Notes: generated from the letters alone by a model not told the origin. A stretch of 15,367 bases of DNA from JBOGIF01 sp050742415 (GCA_050742415.1 JBOGIF010000086.1:1-15367); one strand, 5' to 3'; positions 8,591-15,198 are shown, counted from the first letter of the stretch. Numbers and translations are program-made.

Positions 8591-9102
8591 TCCGGGCCGC
8601 CACCACCTCGGTCGACGAGACGCGGTCGTTGGCGGCCGGGCTCGCCCCCCTGGTCCAGCCCGGGGACCTCGTCCTGCTCGACGGCGATCTCGGGTCGGGC
8701 AAGACCGCCTTCACCCAGGGCCTGGCCCGCGGTCTCGGGGTGACCGAGCCGGTGACCAGCCCTGCCTTCACCCTGGCCAGGACCTACGAAGCCGGGCGGC
8801 TCCCGCTAGTCCATCTCGACGTCTACCGCCTCGACCGTCTCCAGGAGCTCCTCGACATCGGGATCACCGAGATGCTCGACGACGACGGCGTGACCGTCGT
8901 CGAATGGGGAGACGCGGTGGTGCCCGCCCTACCGCACGACTTCCTCGAGGTGGCGCTCGCCCTGGGCGCCGGGGACGACGACCGGCTGCTGACGATCACC
9001 GCGGTTGGTCCCTCGTGGCCCCCCCGGATGAGGGCGGTCCGGGCTGCGCTCGCGCCATGGTCGACCGAGCCCCGGGGTGAGGGGACAGAGCCGACGTGCT
9101 GA
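8587..9102 (+). CDS. tsaE: tRNA t6A biosynthesis ATPase TsaE
   Basis: TsaE is the small ATPase that works with TsaB and TsaD to place threonylcarbamoyl on A37 of ANN-decoding tRNAs. The 171-residue product has the P-loop LDGDLGSGKTAFTQGLARGL with K39, then TSPAFTLARTYEAG, the LVHLDVYRL strand and VVEWGD, all in family order. After the core, about 30 residues of low-conservation tail follow, making it slightly longer than many TsaE proteins (about 150). ATG 8587 overlaps the glycosylase stop (ATGA), so translational coupling is likely; the open frame further upstream is not TsaE-like. The end overlaps the tsaB GTG by 7 nt. Cytoplasmic. Confidence is high because partners TsaB and TsaD follow in the same unit. 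Confidence 0.96.
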   Translation: MIRAATTSVDETRSLAAGLAPLVQPGDLVLLDGDLGSGKTAFTQGLARGLGVTEPVTSPAFTLARTYEAGRLPLVHLDVYRLDRLQELLDIGITEMLDDDGVTVVEWGDAVVPALPHDFLEVALALGAGDDDRLLTITAVGPSWPPRMRAVRAALAPWSTEPRGEGTEPTC

Positions 9103-9821
9103 TGCTCGGCATCGAGACCGCGACCGCGCAGGTCGGCTGCGCGATCGGCGACAACGACGGTGTCGTGGCCTCGGTCCAGGTGGTCCGCGGCCGCCGCCAC
9201 GTGGAGACACTGGTGCCGGCGATCGAGTTCCTCTGCCACCAGGCCGGCGTCGACCTGCGACAGGTGGCGGCCGTCGCCGTCGACATCGGCCCGGGACTGT
9301 TCAGCGGGCTGCGCGTCGGCGTGGCCACCGCCAAGGCGATCGCCCAGGCGCTCCGGGTCCCCACCGTCGGTGTGCCCAGCCTCGACCTGCTGGCCTTCCC
9401 GGTCCGGTTCACCCGGCGGCTAATCGTCCCGGTGGTAGACGCCCGTAAGGGAGAGGTGTTCTGCGCCACCTACCGCCAGGTCCCCGGGGGCGTCCAACGG
9501 CTGTCCGACTACCGGGTGGCCACGCCCGAGGACCTGGCCGCCGAGCTGCTGGCGGGGGGCGAGGAATGCCTCCTCGTGGGTGACGGTGCCATCCGTTACG
9601 CCGACGTCTTGGTCGGGGAGAGCCGAGAGGAGAGTGGCGGCCACTTGCACGCCCATCCCTCGGCGGCGGCGCTGGTCGAGCTGGCCCACGCCCGCGCATT
9701 GCGGGAGGAGTTCGTGCCGGCCTGGGAGCTGGCCCCGCTCTACCTGCGCAAGAGCGACGCCGAGATCAACTGGGACGCTTCGATCGCCAGACGGGCCGCG
9801 CCCGGGCCGGTGGCCATCTAG
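9096..9821 (+). CDS. tsaB: tRNA t6A biosynthesis scaffold TsaB
   Basis: TsaB is an inactive paralogue of TsaD that pairs with it in the bacterial threonylcarbamoyl-transfer complex. The 241-residue product begins LMLGIETATAQVGCAI, the ASKHA first-strand motif. It carries the TsaB signature DIGPGLFSGLRVGVATAKAI and the VVDARKGEVFCATY strand. It lacks the metal-binding histidine pair of TsaD, as expected. GTG 9096 was preferred over ATG 9102 because GAGGGG lies at 9079-9084, 11 nt upstream, and the difference is only two residues. It overlaps tsaE, and the last base of its stop codon is the first base of the rimI GTG. Length and order match the standard actinobacterial tsaE-tsaB-rimI-tsaD cluster. 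Confidence 0.95.
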   Translation: MLMLGIETATAQVGCAIGDNDGVVASVQVVRGRRHVETLVPAIEFLCHQAGVDLRQVAAVAVDIGPGLFSGLRVGVATAKAIAQALRVPTVGVPSLDLLAFPVRFTRRLIVPVVDARKGEVFCATYRQVPGGVQRLSDYRVATPEDLAAELLAGGEECLLVGDGAIRYADVLVGESREESGGHLHAHPSAAALVELAHARALREEFVPAWELAPLYLRKSDAEINWDASIARRAAPGPVAI

Positions 9822-10405
9822 TGGTCAAGGCTCTCGAGCGCCCCGAGGGCGCAGGGGGGGACGGCGACGGGTTGGTCGTGCACATGGTGCCGATGCGCCG
9901 CCGGCACCTGCGCGGCGTGCTGCGGATCGAGGCCCAGGTGTACCCCCGTCCTTGGTCGCTCGGCCTGTTCATGAGCGAGCTGGCGCTGCGCAGCTCGCGG
10001 GCCTACTACGTGGCCCGCGTCGACGGCGAGGTCGTGGGTTATGCCGGCCTGATGGTGGCGGCCGACGACGGCCACGTCACCACCTTGGCCGTGGACCCGG
10101 CCTGGCACCGCCGCACCATCGGGACGCGGCTGCTGTTGACGATCGCCGGGGAGGCGATCCGGCGAGGCGCCACCAGCCTCACGCTGGAGGTGCGCGTAGG
10201 CAACGTCGCCGCCCAGGAGATGTACCGCCGCTTCGGCTTCGCCCCCGCCGGGATCCGCAAGAATTACTACGTCGAGACCAACGAGGATGCCCTCGTGATG
10301 TGGGCCCACGACATCGACGAACCTCCCTACCGCCGCCGGCTGGCGGCGCTGGAAGCCGCCCTGCCGGGGGTGACTCTCGTGAGCGACGGCCGGGCCGACG
10401 GATGA
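9821..10405 (+). CDS. rimI: GNAT acetyltransferase, RimI family
   Basis: RimI acetylates the N-terminal alanine of ribosomal protein S18 and, in actinobacteria, may act on other proteins. The product is 194 residues with one GNAT domain: MRRRHLRGVLRIEAQVYPRPWS, VVGYAGLMVAADDGHVTTLAV, the acetyl-CoA loop, and GNVAAQEMYRRFGF with Y135. The RimI-type end YVETNEDALVMW follows. In the acetyl-CoA loop WHRRTIGTRLL, T99 stands where the first glycine of the usual RxxGxG is found. The first 22 or so residues are glycine-rich and unconserved; starting at ATG 9884 would give the usual shorter form. GTG 9821 was kept because it abuts the tsaB stop (TAGTG). About 30 extra C-terminal residues also exceed the common 150-160 length. 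tsaD follows by an ATGA overlap. Confidence 0.88.
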   Translation: MVKALERPEGAGGDGDGLVVHMVPMRRRHLRGVLRIEAQVYPRPWSLGLFMSELALRSSRAYYVARVDGEVVGYAGLMVAADDGHVTTLAVDPAWHRRTIGTRLLLTIAGEAIRRGATSLTLEVRVGNVAAQEMYRRFGFAPAGIRKNYYVETNEDALVMWAHDIDEPPYRRRLAALEAALPGVTLVSDGRADG

Positions 10406-11412
10406 CGATGTCCCCCGGGCAGCCGTCGCGGATCCTCGGCATCGAGACGTCGTGCGACGAGACGGCCGCCGCCGTGGTGGTCGACGGCACCACGGTGATG
10501 TCGTCGGTCGTCTCCAGCCAGATCGACCTCCACGCCCGCTACGGCGGGGTCGTCCCCGAGATCGCCAGCCGGGCGCACGTGGAGCTGCTCACACCCGTGA
10601 TCGCCGAGGCCCTGGTGGAGGCTGGGCTGGAGGGCCCCCAGCTCGACGCGGTGGCGGCGACGGTCGGGCCCGGCCTGGCCGGGGCGCTACTCATCGGTAT
10701 CGCCGAGGCCAAGGCTCTGGCGCTGGTGTGGGGGCTGCCGTTCATCGGCGTCAACCACATGGAGGCCCACATCTACGCTGCGTTCCTGGAGGAGCCCGAC
10801 CTTGAGCTGCCCCTGGTCGTGCTCCTGGTCTCGGGCGGCCACACCATGCTCGTGGCCATGGAGGATCACGGCCACTACCGGTTGCTGGGCACGACGGTCG
10901 ACGACGCCGTGGGCGAGGCCTTCGACAAGGTGGCCCGCTTCCTCGGGCTCGGCTACCCCGGCGGGCCGGTCATCGACGGCCTGGCCCGCCAGGGCGACCC
11001 GGCTGCCGTCCGCTTCCCGCGGCCGATGCCCGAGGGCCTCGACTTCTCCCTGAGCGGCCTCAAGACGGCGGTCATACAGCACGGCCGCCGCCACCCGGAT
11101 GTGCCGGTGGCCGACGTGGCCGCCTCGTTCCAGGCTGCGGTGGTGGACATGCTGGTGGACAAGGCCCGCCGGGCGGTGGCGCTGGTCGGGGCCAAGGGCC
11201 TGTGCCTGGGCGGCGGGGTGGCGGCCAACTCAATGCTGCGGGAGCGGATTGTCGACGCCTGTGAGCGCGACGGAGTACGTGCCTTCCTGCCCAGCCGGGC
11301 CATGTGCACCGACAACGCGGCGATGGTCGCGGCCGCGGCGTGGTGGCGGTACCGTCTCGACGGCCCCACCTCCCTGGAGGCCGGCGCCCAGCCCAACCTG
11401 CGCCTGGCCTAG
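10402..11412 (+). CDS. tsaD: tRNA N6-adenosine threonylcarbamoyltransferase TsaD
   Basis: TsaD transfers threonylcarbamoyl from its adenylate to tRNA A37 together with TsaB and TsaE. The 336-residue protein begins ILGIETSCDETAAAVV and has HARYGGVVPEIASRAH, ATVGPGLAGALLIG, the metal-binding pair H119 and H123 in NHMEAH, LLVSGGHTML, and FDKVARFLGLGYPGGP. The C-terminal part has DFSLSGLKTAV, LCLGGGVAANSMLR and CTDNAAM with metal-ligand-type D304. All are in family order and length is normal. ATG 10402 overlaps the rimI stop (ATGA); ATG 10408 is a second possibility. The substrate-making enzyme TsaC/Sua5 is not in the window. This is the last gene of the 8030-11412 unit; I see no intrinsic terminator before groES. 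Confidence 0.97.
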   Translation: MTMSPGQPSRILGIETSCDETAAAVVVDGTTVMSSVVSSQIDLHARYGGVVPEIASRAHVELLTPVIAEALVEAGLEGPQLDAVAATVGPGLAGALLIGIAEAKALALVWGLPFIGVNHMEAHIYAAFLEEPDLELPLVVLLVSGGHTMLVAMEDHGHYRLLGTTVDDAVGEAFDKVARFLGLGYPGGPVIDGLARQGDPAAVRFPRPMPEGLDFSLSGLKTAVIQHGRRHPDVPVADVAASFQAAVVDMLVDKARRAVALVGAKGLCLGGGVAANSMLRERIVDACERDGVRAFLPSRAMCTDNAAMVAAAAWWRYRLDGPTSLEAGAQPNLRLA

Positions 11413-11454
11413 TCGGAACTGGTGACCGGCTCCGCCGCCAGGGCCCGCCGCGGG

Positions 11455-11484
11455 TTGCCGTCCGTAACCGGGCTGAACTATCGT
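11455..11484 (+). promoter_or_regulatory. Putative groES-groEL promoter (-35 TTGCCG, -10 TATCGT)
   Basis: TTGCCG at 11455-11460 and TATCGT at 11479-11484 are separated by 18 bp, an acceptable housekeeping promoter. The last base of the -10 is the first base of the CIRCE element, so HrcA bound there would block RNA polymerase. This is the best-formed promoter in the window and, unlike the others, precedes a leader with a Shine-Dalgarno sequence. Confidence 0.55.
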
Positions 11485-11510
11485 TAGCACTCGCCACCTG
11501 AGAGTGCTAA
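11484..11510 (+). promoter_or_regulatory. CIRCE operator (HrcA binding site)
   Basis: The left arm TTAGCACTC (11484-11492) and the right arm GAGTGCTAA (11502-11510) are perfect inverted repeats separated by 9 nt (11493-11501), exactly the CIRCE consensus. HrcA binds this element and represses groESL until heat or misfolded protein titrates GroEL. It ends 29 nt before the groES start and overlaps the predicted transcription start region. Confidence 0.97.
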
Positions 11511-11523
11511 CCGTTTCAAGACC

Positions 11524-11530
11524 CGGAGGT
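11524..11530 (+). promoter_or_regulatory. Shine-Dalgarno of groES
   Basis: CGGAGGT is 9 nt before ATG 11540. It decides this start over the in-frame GTG at 11504, which lies inside the CIRCE element and would add 12 non-family residues. Confidence 0.8.
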
Positions 11531-11539
11531 CGACCCAGC

Positions 11540-11836
11540 ATGAACCTGAAGCCCCTCGACGATCGCATCGTGGTCCGGCCCAGCGAGGCAGAGCAGACCA
11601 CCGTCAGCGGCCTTGTCATTCCCGACACTGCCAAGGAGAAGCCCCAGCAGGGCGAGGTCCTCGCCGTAGGCCCCGGCCGTCGCTCGGAGCAGTCCGGCGA
11701 GATCATCCCGCTCGACGTGAAGGTCGGCGACACCGTCGTCTACAGCAAGTACGGCGGCACCGAGATCACCGTGGAGGGCGAGGACGTCCTGATCCTCACC
11801 AGCCGCGACGTGCTCGCGACAGTCAGCAAGAAGTAG
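11540..11836 (+). CDS. groES: Co-chaperonin GroES (Hsp10)
   Basis: GroES is the heptameric lid of the GroEL folding chamber. The 98-residue product starts MNLKPLDDRIVVRPSEAE, carries the mobile loop TTVSGLVIPDTAKEKPQQG (about residues 20-38) and the GEVLAVGPGRR strand. It ends with VKVGDTVVYSKYGGTEITVE and a short EDVLILTSRDVLA segment. Length and motifs are standard. ATG 11540 is fixed by the CGGAGGT site and the canonical N-terminus. Expression should be heat-inducible through the CIRCE element just upstream. groEL follows after 11 nt in the same transcript. Confidence 0.98.
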   Translation: MNLKPLDDRIVVRPSEAEQTTVSGLVIPDTAKEKPQQGEVLAVGPGRRSEQSGEIIPLDVKVGDTVVYSKYGGTEITVEGEDVLILTSRDVLATVSKK

Positions 11837-11847
11837 GCGCTTCCTCT

Positions 11848-13488
11848 ATGGCGAAGATCCTCAAGTTCAGCGATGACGCCCGCCGGCGCCTGGAGGCGGG
11901 GGTCAACAAGATGGCCGACGCCGTCAAGGTCACCCTCGGGCCGCGCGGGCGCAACGTGGTGCTGGAGAAGAAGTTCGGCGCGCCCACCCTCACCAACGAC
12001 GGCGTCACCATCGCCAAGGAGTTCGTGCCTCTCGAGGACAACTTCGAGAACATGGGCGCCCAGCTGGTCAAGGAGGTCGCCACCAAGACCAACGACGTCG
12101 CCGGTGACGGCACCACCACGGCCACCGTGCTCGCCCAGGCGCTCATCCACGAGGGCATGCGCAACGTGGCCGCCGGCGCCGAGCCCCTGTCCCTCAAGCG
12201 GGGGATGGAGGCTGCCGTGGCTGCGGTCGTCGAGTCCATCAAGGCGCAGGCAAAAGACGTCGAGGACCGCTCCGAGGTGGCCCACGTGGCCACCATCTCA
12301 GCCGGCGACCGCGTGATCGGCGAGGTCATCGCCGACGCCATCGACAAGGTGGGCAAGGACGGGGTGGTCACCGTCGAGGAGTCCAACACCTTCGGCATGG
12401 AGCTGGAGTTCGTGGAGGGCATGCAGTTCGACAAGGGCTACCTGTCCCCGCACCTGGTCACCGACGCCGAGCGTCAGGAGGCCATCCTCGACGATCCGTA
12501 CATCCTCCTGGCCAACCAGAAGATAAGCGCCATAAGCGACCTCCTGCCGTTGCTGGAGAAGGTCATGGAGACTTCACGACCGCTGCTGATCATCGCCGAG
12601 GACGTCGAGGGAGAGGCTCTGGCCACCCTCGTGGTCAACAAGATTCGCGGCCTCTTCACGTCGGTAGCGGTCAAGGCTCCCGGCTTCGGCGAGCGCCGCA
12701 AGTCGATGCTCCAGGACCTGGGCGTGCTGACCGGCGCCGAGCTCATCTCCGCCGAGCTCGGGCACAAGCTCGAGAACATCACGCTCGACATGCTGGGCCG
12801 CGCCCGGCGGGTCACCGTGACCAAGGACGACACCACGGTGGTCGAGGGAGGCGGGTCCGCCGAAGCGGTGACCGCCCGGATCAACCAGGTGAAGACCGAG
12901 ATCGAGAACGCCACCTCCGACTGGGACCGCGAGAAGCTGCACGAGCGGCTGGCCAAGCTGGCCGGCGGCGTGGCTCTCATCAAGGTGGGAGCGGCAACCG
13001 AGGTCGAGCTGAAGGAGAAGAAGCACCGCATCGAGGACGCCGTCTCGGCCACCAAGGCGGCAGTCGAGGAGGGCATCGTGCCCGGGGGCGGCACCGCGCT
13101 GGTGCGGGCCCGGGAGGCGGTCGACAAGCTGCGCCTCGACGGCGACGAGGCCACCGGCGCCGCCATCGTGCGCCAGGCGTTGGAGGCCCCGCTCATGTGG
13201 ATCGCCAACAACGCCGGACTCCAGGGCAACGTCATGGTGCGCCAGGTCGAGCACGAGACCGGCTCCATCGGCCTCAATGCGGCCACCGGTGAGTTCGAGG
13301 ACCTGTTCAAGGCGGGCGTCATCGACCCGGCCAAGGTCACCCGCTCGGCGCTGCAGAACGCAGCGTCGGTGGCGGCCATGGTGCTCACCACTGAGGCCCT
13401 CGTGGCCGACAAGCCGGAAAGGGAGGAGCCCCGCGCCTACCCGACAAGGGCGGGCAGCAGCTTCGCCACCCAGGCCCACCGTCACTAA
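11848..13488 (+). CDS. groEL: Chaperonin GroEL (Hsp60) with atypical C-terminal tail
   Basis: GroEL is the double-ring ATP-driven folding chamber. The 546-residue product contains the phosphate loop VTLGPRGRNVVLEKKFG, the GDGTTTAT segment with D87, the apical domain with FDKGYLSPHLVTD, and the equatorial DAVSATKAAVEEGIVPGGG with the catalytic-type D397. Near the end it has NAATGEFEDLFKAGVIDP and VTRSALQNAASVAAMVLTTEALV. The body is normal. The tail after VADKP is not: it lacks both the Gly-Gly-Met repeats usual for GroEL and a histidine-rich end as in GroEL1 of some actinobacteria. Instead it reads RAYPTRAGSSFATQAHRH. Neither other frame restores a GGM tail. No clear Shine-Dalgarno precedes ATG 11848, so coupling to groES is likely. 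A strong terminator follows 11 nt after the stop. Confidence 0.97.
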   Translation: MAKILKFSDDARRRLEAGVNKMADAVKVTLGPRGRNVVLEKKFGAPTLTNDGVTIAKEFVPLEDNFENMGAQLVKEVATKTNDVAGDGTTTATVLAQALIHEGMRNVAAGAEPLSLKRGMEAAVAAVVESIKAQAKDVEDRSEVAHVATISAGDRVIGEVIADAIDKVGKDGVVTVEESNTFGMELEFVEGMQFDKGYLSPHLVTDAERQEAILDDPYILLANQKISAISDLLPLLEKVMETSRPLLIIAEDVEGEALATLVVNKIRGLFTSVAVKAPGFGERRKSMLQDLGVLTGAELISAELGHKLENITLDMLGRARRVTVTKDDTTVVEGGGSAEAVTARINQVKTEIENATSDWDREKLHERLAKLAGGVALIKVGAATEVELKEKKHRIEDAVSATKAAVEEGIVPGGGTALVRAREAVDKLRLDGDEATGAAIVRQALEAPLMWIANNAGLQGNVMVRQVEHETGSIGLNAATGEFEDLFKAGVIDPAKVTRSALQNAASVAAMVLTTEALVADKPEREEPRAYPTRAGSSFATQAHRH

Positions 13489-13499
13489 GCCCCTGTCGC

Positions 13500-13558
13500 C
13501 GTACCGGGGACGCTCAAGGTCGCATAGCCGCCCTGAGCGTCCCCGGTACGTTCTTTTT
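13500..13558 (+). terminator. Rho-independent terminator of groES-groEL
   Basis: Bases 13500-13516 and 13534-13550 form a perfect 17-bp GC-rich stem with a 17-nt loop. A T-rich run follows at 13551-13558 (TTCTTTTT). It lies directly after groEL. Read on the minus strand there is no T run after the stem, so it should act mainly in the plus direction; the converging ferredoxin gene has no obvious intrinsic terminator of its own. Confidence 0.93.
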
Positions 13559-13578
13559 GCGCGCGGCGCGCTTGGGCT

Positions 13579-13785
13579 TCAGACGAGACGTTCGCCGTCG
13601 CGGAACACGGTTATGGCGCCCACGGGGCACGCTTCGGCGGCGAGGACGATCTCGTCCTCCGATGCCGCAGTGGGGTCGACCACCGTCGACGTCCCTCCTG
13701 AGATGGCGAAGACGCCGCCGGCCGCGTTTACGCATGCCTTGGTGGCGATGCAGCGGGCCCGGCTGACCACGATCTCCAGTGACAT
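13579..13785 (-). CDS. Small single-cluster ferredoxin
   Basis: The 68-residue product matches the short ferredoxins common in actinobacteria, which often serve cytochromes P450 or other oxidoreductases. Cluster ligands are C12 and C18 in CIATKAC and C53 in EACPVGAI, the C-x5-C ... CP pattern. T15 occupies the variable position where a fourth cysteine would make a [4Fe-4S] site, so a [3Fe-4S]-type cluster is likely. The sequence opens LEIVVSRARCIA and has the VFAISGG strand. Start ATG 13785 lies 6 nt after a TACAGT -10-like box on the minus strand, with no Shine-Dalgarno, so it may be leaderless. No redox partner gene is adjacent. It is the only complete minus-strand gene in the window. Confidence 0.9.
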   Translation of the reverse strand: MSLEIVVSRARCIATKACVNAAGGVFAISGGTSTVVDPTAASEDEIVLAAEACPVGAITVFRDGERLV

Positions 13786-13791
13786 CGGCCG

Positions 13792-13797
13792 ACTGTA
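13792..13797 (-). promoter_or_regulatory. Putative -10 box (TACAGT) for leaderless ferredoxin gene
   Basis: On the minus strand TACAGT ends 6 nt before the ferredoxin ATG. It shares bases 13796-13797 with the plus-strand TAGGCT box of the divergent small gene. Confidence 0.45.
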
Positions 13798-13801
13798 GGC
13801 T
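13796..13801 (+). promoter_or_regulatory. Putative -10 box (TAGGCT) for the 57-residue protein gene
   Basis: TAGGCT, identical to the box before rplM, ends 8 nt before ATG 13810 (5 nt before the alternative GTG 13807). It overlaps the ferredoxin -10 box by two bases on the opposite strand. Confidence 0.45.
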
Positions 13802-13809
13802 CCTCGGTG

Positions 13810-13983
13810 ATGGACAGACCTGCTCCCGACCCGGTCAAGCTGTTGGCCGCCTGGGACGAGTGGGAAAAGGGCGAGACACCTCCAGGACGGGTGATAGCCA
13901 ACTTGAAGATCGGGGGCCTCCGCGAGCTGCTGGAGGCGGCAGCTGCACAGGCCTCGGCGGCCGCCGAGGCCGGCCTTTACTGA
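13810..13983 (+). CDS. Small conserved-looking hypothetical protein, 57 residues
   Basis: The short ORF runs from ATG 13810 to TGA 13981-13983 and starts MDRPAPDPVKLLAAWDEWEK. It continues GETPPGRVIANLKIGGLREL and ends in an alanine-rich helix-like segment. The W-D-E-W-E-x-G-E-x-x-P-G-R pattern followed by a predicted amphipathic helix resembles small acidic proteins I recall from actinobacterial genomes, but I cannot name a family or function. Support for coding: wobble positions are strongly G/C, a TANNNT box is correctly placed upstream, and it fills the gap between the ferredoxin gene and guaB3 exactly. GTG 13807 is one codon earlier. There is no signal peptide or membrane segment. guaB3 starts 45 nt after it. 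Confidence 0.65.
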   Translation: MDRPAPDPVKLLAAWDEWEKGETPPGRVIANLKIGGLRELLEAAAAQASAAAEAGLY

Positions 13984-14017
13984 GATTCCGGCACTGATCC
14001 CCTACGGCGGCCCCGGG

Positions 14018-14023
14018 TAGCCT
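14018..14023 (+). promoter_or_regulatory. Putative -10 box (TAGCCT) for guaB3
   Basis: TAGCCT fits TANNNT and ends 5 nt before ATG 14029. There is no Shine-Dalgarno in the remaining gap, so a leaderless message is possible. The spacing is the shortest of the set, so it is the least certain. Confidence 0.35.
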
Positions 14024-14028
14024 GCGTC

Positions 14029-15198
14029 ATGGCTGAGATCGAGATCGGGATCGGGAAGTCGGGCAGGCAGGCCTACGGGTTCGACGACATTGCCATAGTC
14101 CCGAGCCGCCGTACCCGCGACCCCGAGGACGTCGACATCTCGTGGGAGATCGACGCCTTCCGTATGGACCTCCCCCTGTTGGCGGCGGCCATGGATGGTG
14201 TGGTCAGCCCGGCCACGGCGATCGAGATCGGGCACCTCGGAGGCGTGGGCGTCCTCAACCTCGAGGGCCTGTGGACCCGCTACGAGGACCCGGAGCCGCT
14301 GCTCGAGGAGATAGCCCGTCTCGACACTGACAAGGCCACCCTGCGCATGCAGGACATATACGCCGAGCCGATCAAGCCCGAGCTGATCGGACAGCGCATA
14401 TCCGAGATCAAGGCTGCCGGAGTCGTGTCGTGTGCATCGGTCACGCCCCAGCGCACCTCCCAGTTCTCGCCCGCCATCCTGGAGGCTGAGCTCGACCTGC
14501 TGGTGATCCAGGGCACGGTGGTGTCGGCCGAGCACGTGTCGAAGTCGGCCGAGCCGCTGAACCTCAAGCGCTTCATACGGGAGCTGGAGATCCCGGTGAT
14601 CGTGGGCGGCTGCGCCTCCCACCAGGCCGCCCTCCACCTGATGCGCACCGGCGCAGTGGGAATCCTCGTGGGAGTGGGCCCCGGCCACGCCTGCACCACG
14701 CGGGCGGTGCTGGGCCTGGGGGTGCCGCAGGCCACCGCCATTGCCGACGCCGCCGGTGCCCGTATGCGCCATCTCGACGAGACGGGCGTCTACGTACACG
14801 TGATCGCCGACGGTGGCATGAGCACCGGCGGCGACATTGCCAAGGCGGTCGCCTGCGGCGCCGACGCGGTGATGATCGGCTCACCGCTGGCCGCCGCCGC
14901 CGAGGCGCCCGGCCGCGGGCACCACTGGGGCATGGCCACCTTCCATCCGACGCTGCCGCGCGGTGCCCGGGTCAAGACCCCGATACGCGGCACCCTGAAG
15001 GAGGTCCTCGTCGGGCCGGCCCACGAGAACGACGGCCGCCTCAACCTGTTCGGGGCTCTGCGCACGTCGATGGCCACCTGTGGCTACGGCAGCGTCAAGG
15101 AGTTCCAGAAGGCCGAGGTGATGGTGGCGCCGGCGCTGCAGACGGAGGGCAAGAGCCTCCAGCGCAGCCAGGGGATCGGCATGGGCGCCCGGGCCTGA
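14029..15198 (+). CDS. guaB3: GuaB3-family IMP dehydrogenase-like protein
   Basis: The 389-residue product is an IMPDH/GMPR-fold TIM barrel without the inserted CBS domains of ordinary IMP dehydrogenase. It starts EIEIGIGKSGRQAYGFDDIAIVPSRRTRD, as in actinobacterial GuaB3, and has LLAAAMDGVVSPATA, VIVGGCAS and the active-site loop GVGPGHACTTRAVLGLGVPQ with C222. The nucleotide-binding segments ADGGMSTGGDIAKA and CGADAVMIGSPLA follow. IMPDH would convert IMP to XMP with NAD; GuaB3 members have been little studied and some related proteins act as GMP reductases, so the reaction is not settled by sequence. In many actinobacteria guaB3 follows the true guaB; here guaB is not adjacent. It lies 45 nt after the 57-residue gene and may have its own promoter. 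Confidence 0.93.
   Translation: MAEIEIGIGKSGRQAYGFDDIAIVPSRRTRDPEDVDISWEIDAFRMDLPLLAAAMDGVVSPATAIEIGHLGGVGVLNLEGLWTRYEDPEPLLEEIARLDTDKATLRMQDIYAEPIKPELIGQRISEIKAAGVVSCASVTPQRTSQFSPAILEAELDLLVIQGTVVSAEHVSKSAEPLNLKRFIRELEIPVIVGGCASHQAALHLMRTGAVGILVGVGPGHACTTRAVLGLGVPQATAIADAAGARMRHLDETGVYVHVIADGGMSTGGDIAKAVACGADAVMIGSPLAAAAEAPGRGHHWGMATFHPTLPRGARVKTPIRGTLKEVLVGPAHENDGRLNLFGALRTSMATCGYGSVKEFQKAEVMVAPALQTEGKSLQRSQGIGMGARA

Noticed and set aside
11504..11539. GTG at 11504 as an earlier groES start
   Set aside because: It lies within the CIRCE right arm, adds 12 residues not seen in GroES, and the Shine-Dalgarno at 11524-11530 serves ATG 11540.
12474..13485. Two antisense open frames of about 300 codons opposite groEL
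   Set aside because: They arise from strong GC bias at codon positions of groEL; the translations are rich in Ser, Arg and Ala or Gly, Leu and His, with no recognisable domain or start signal.
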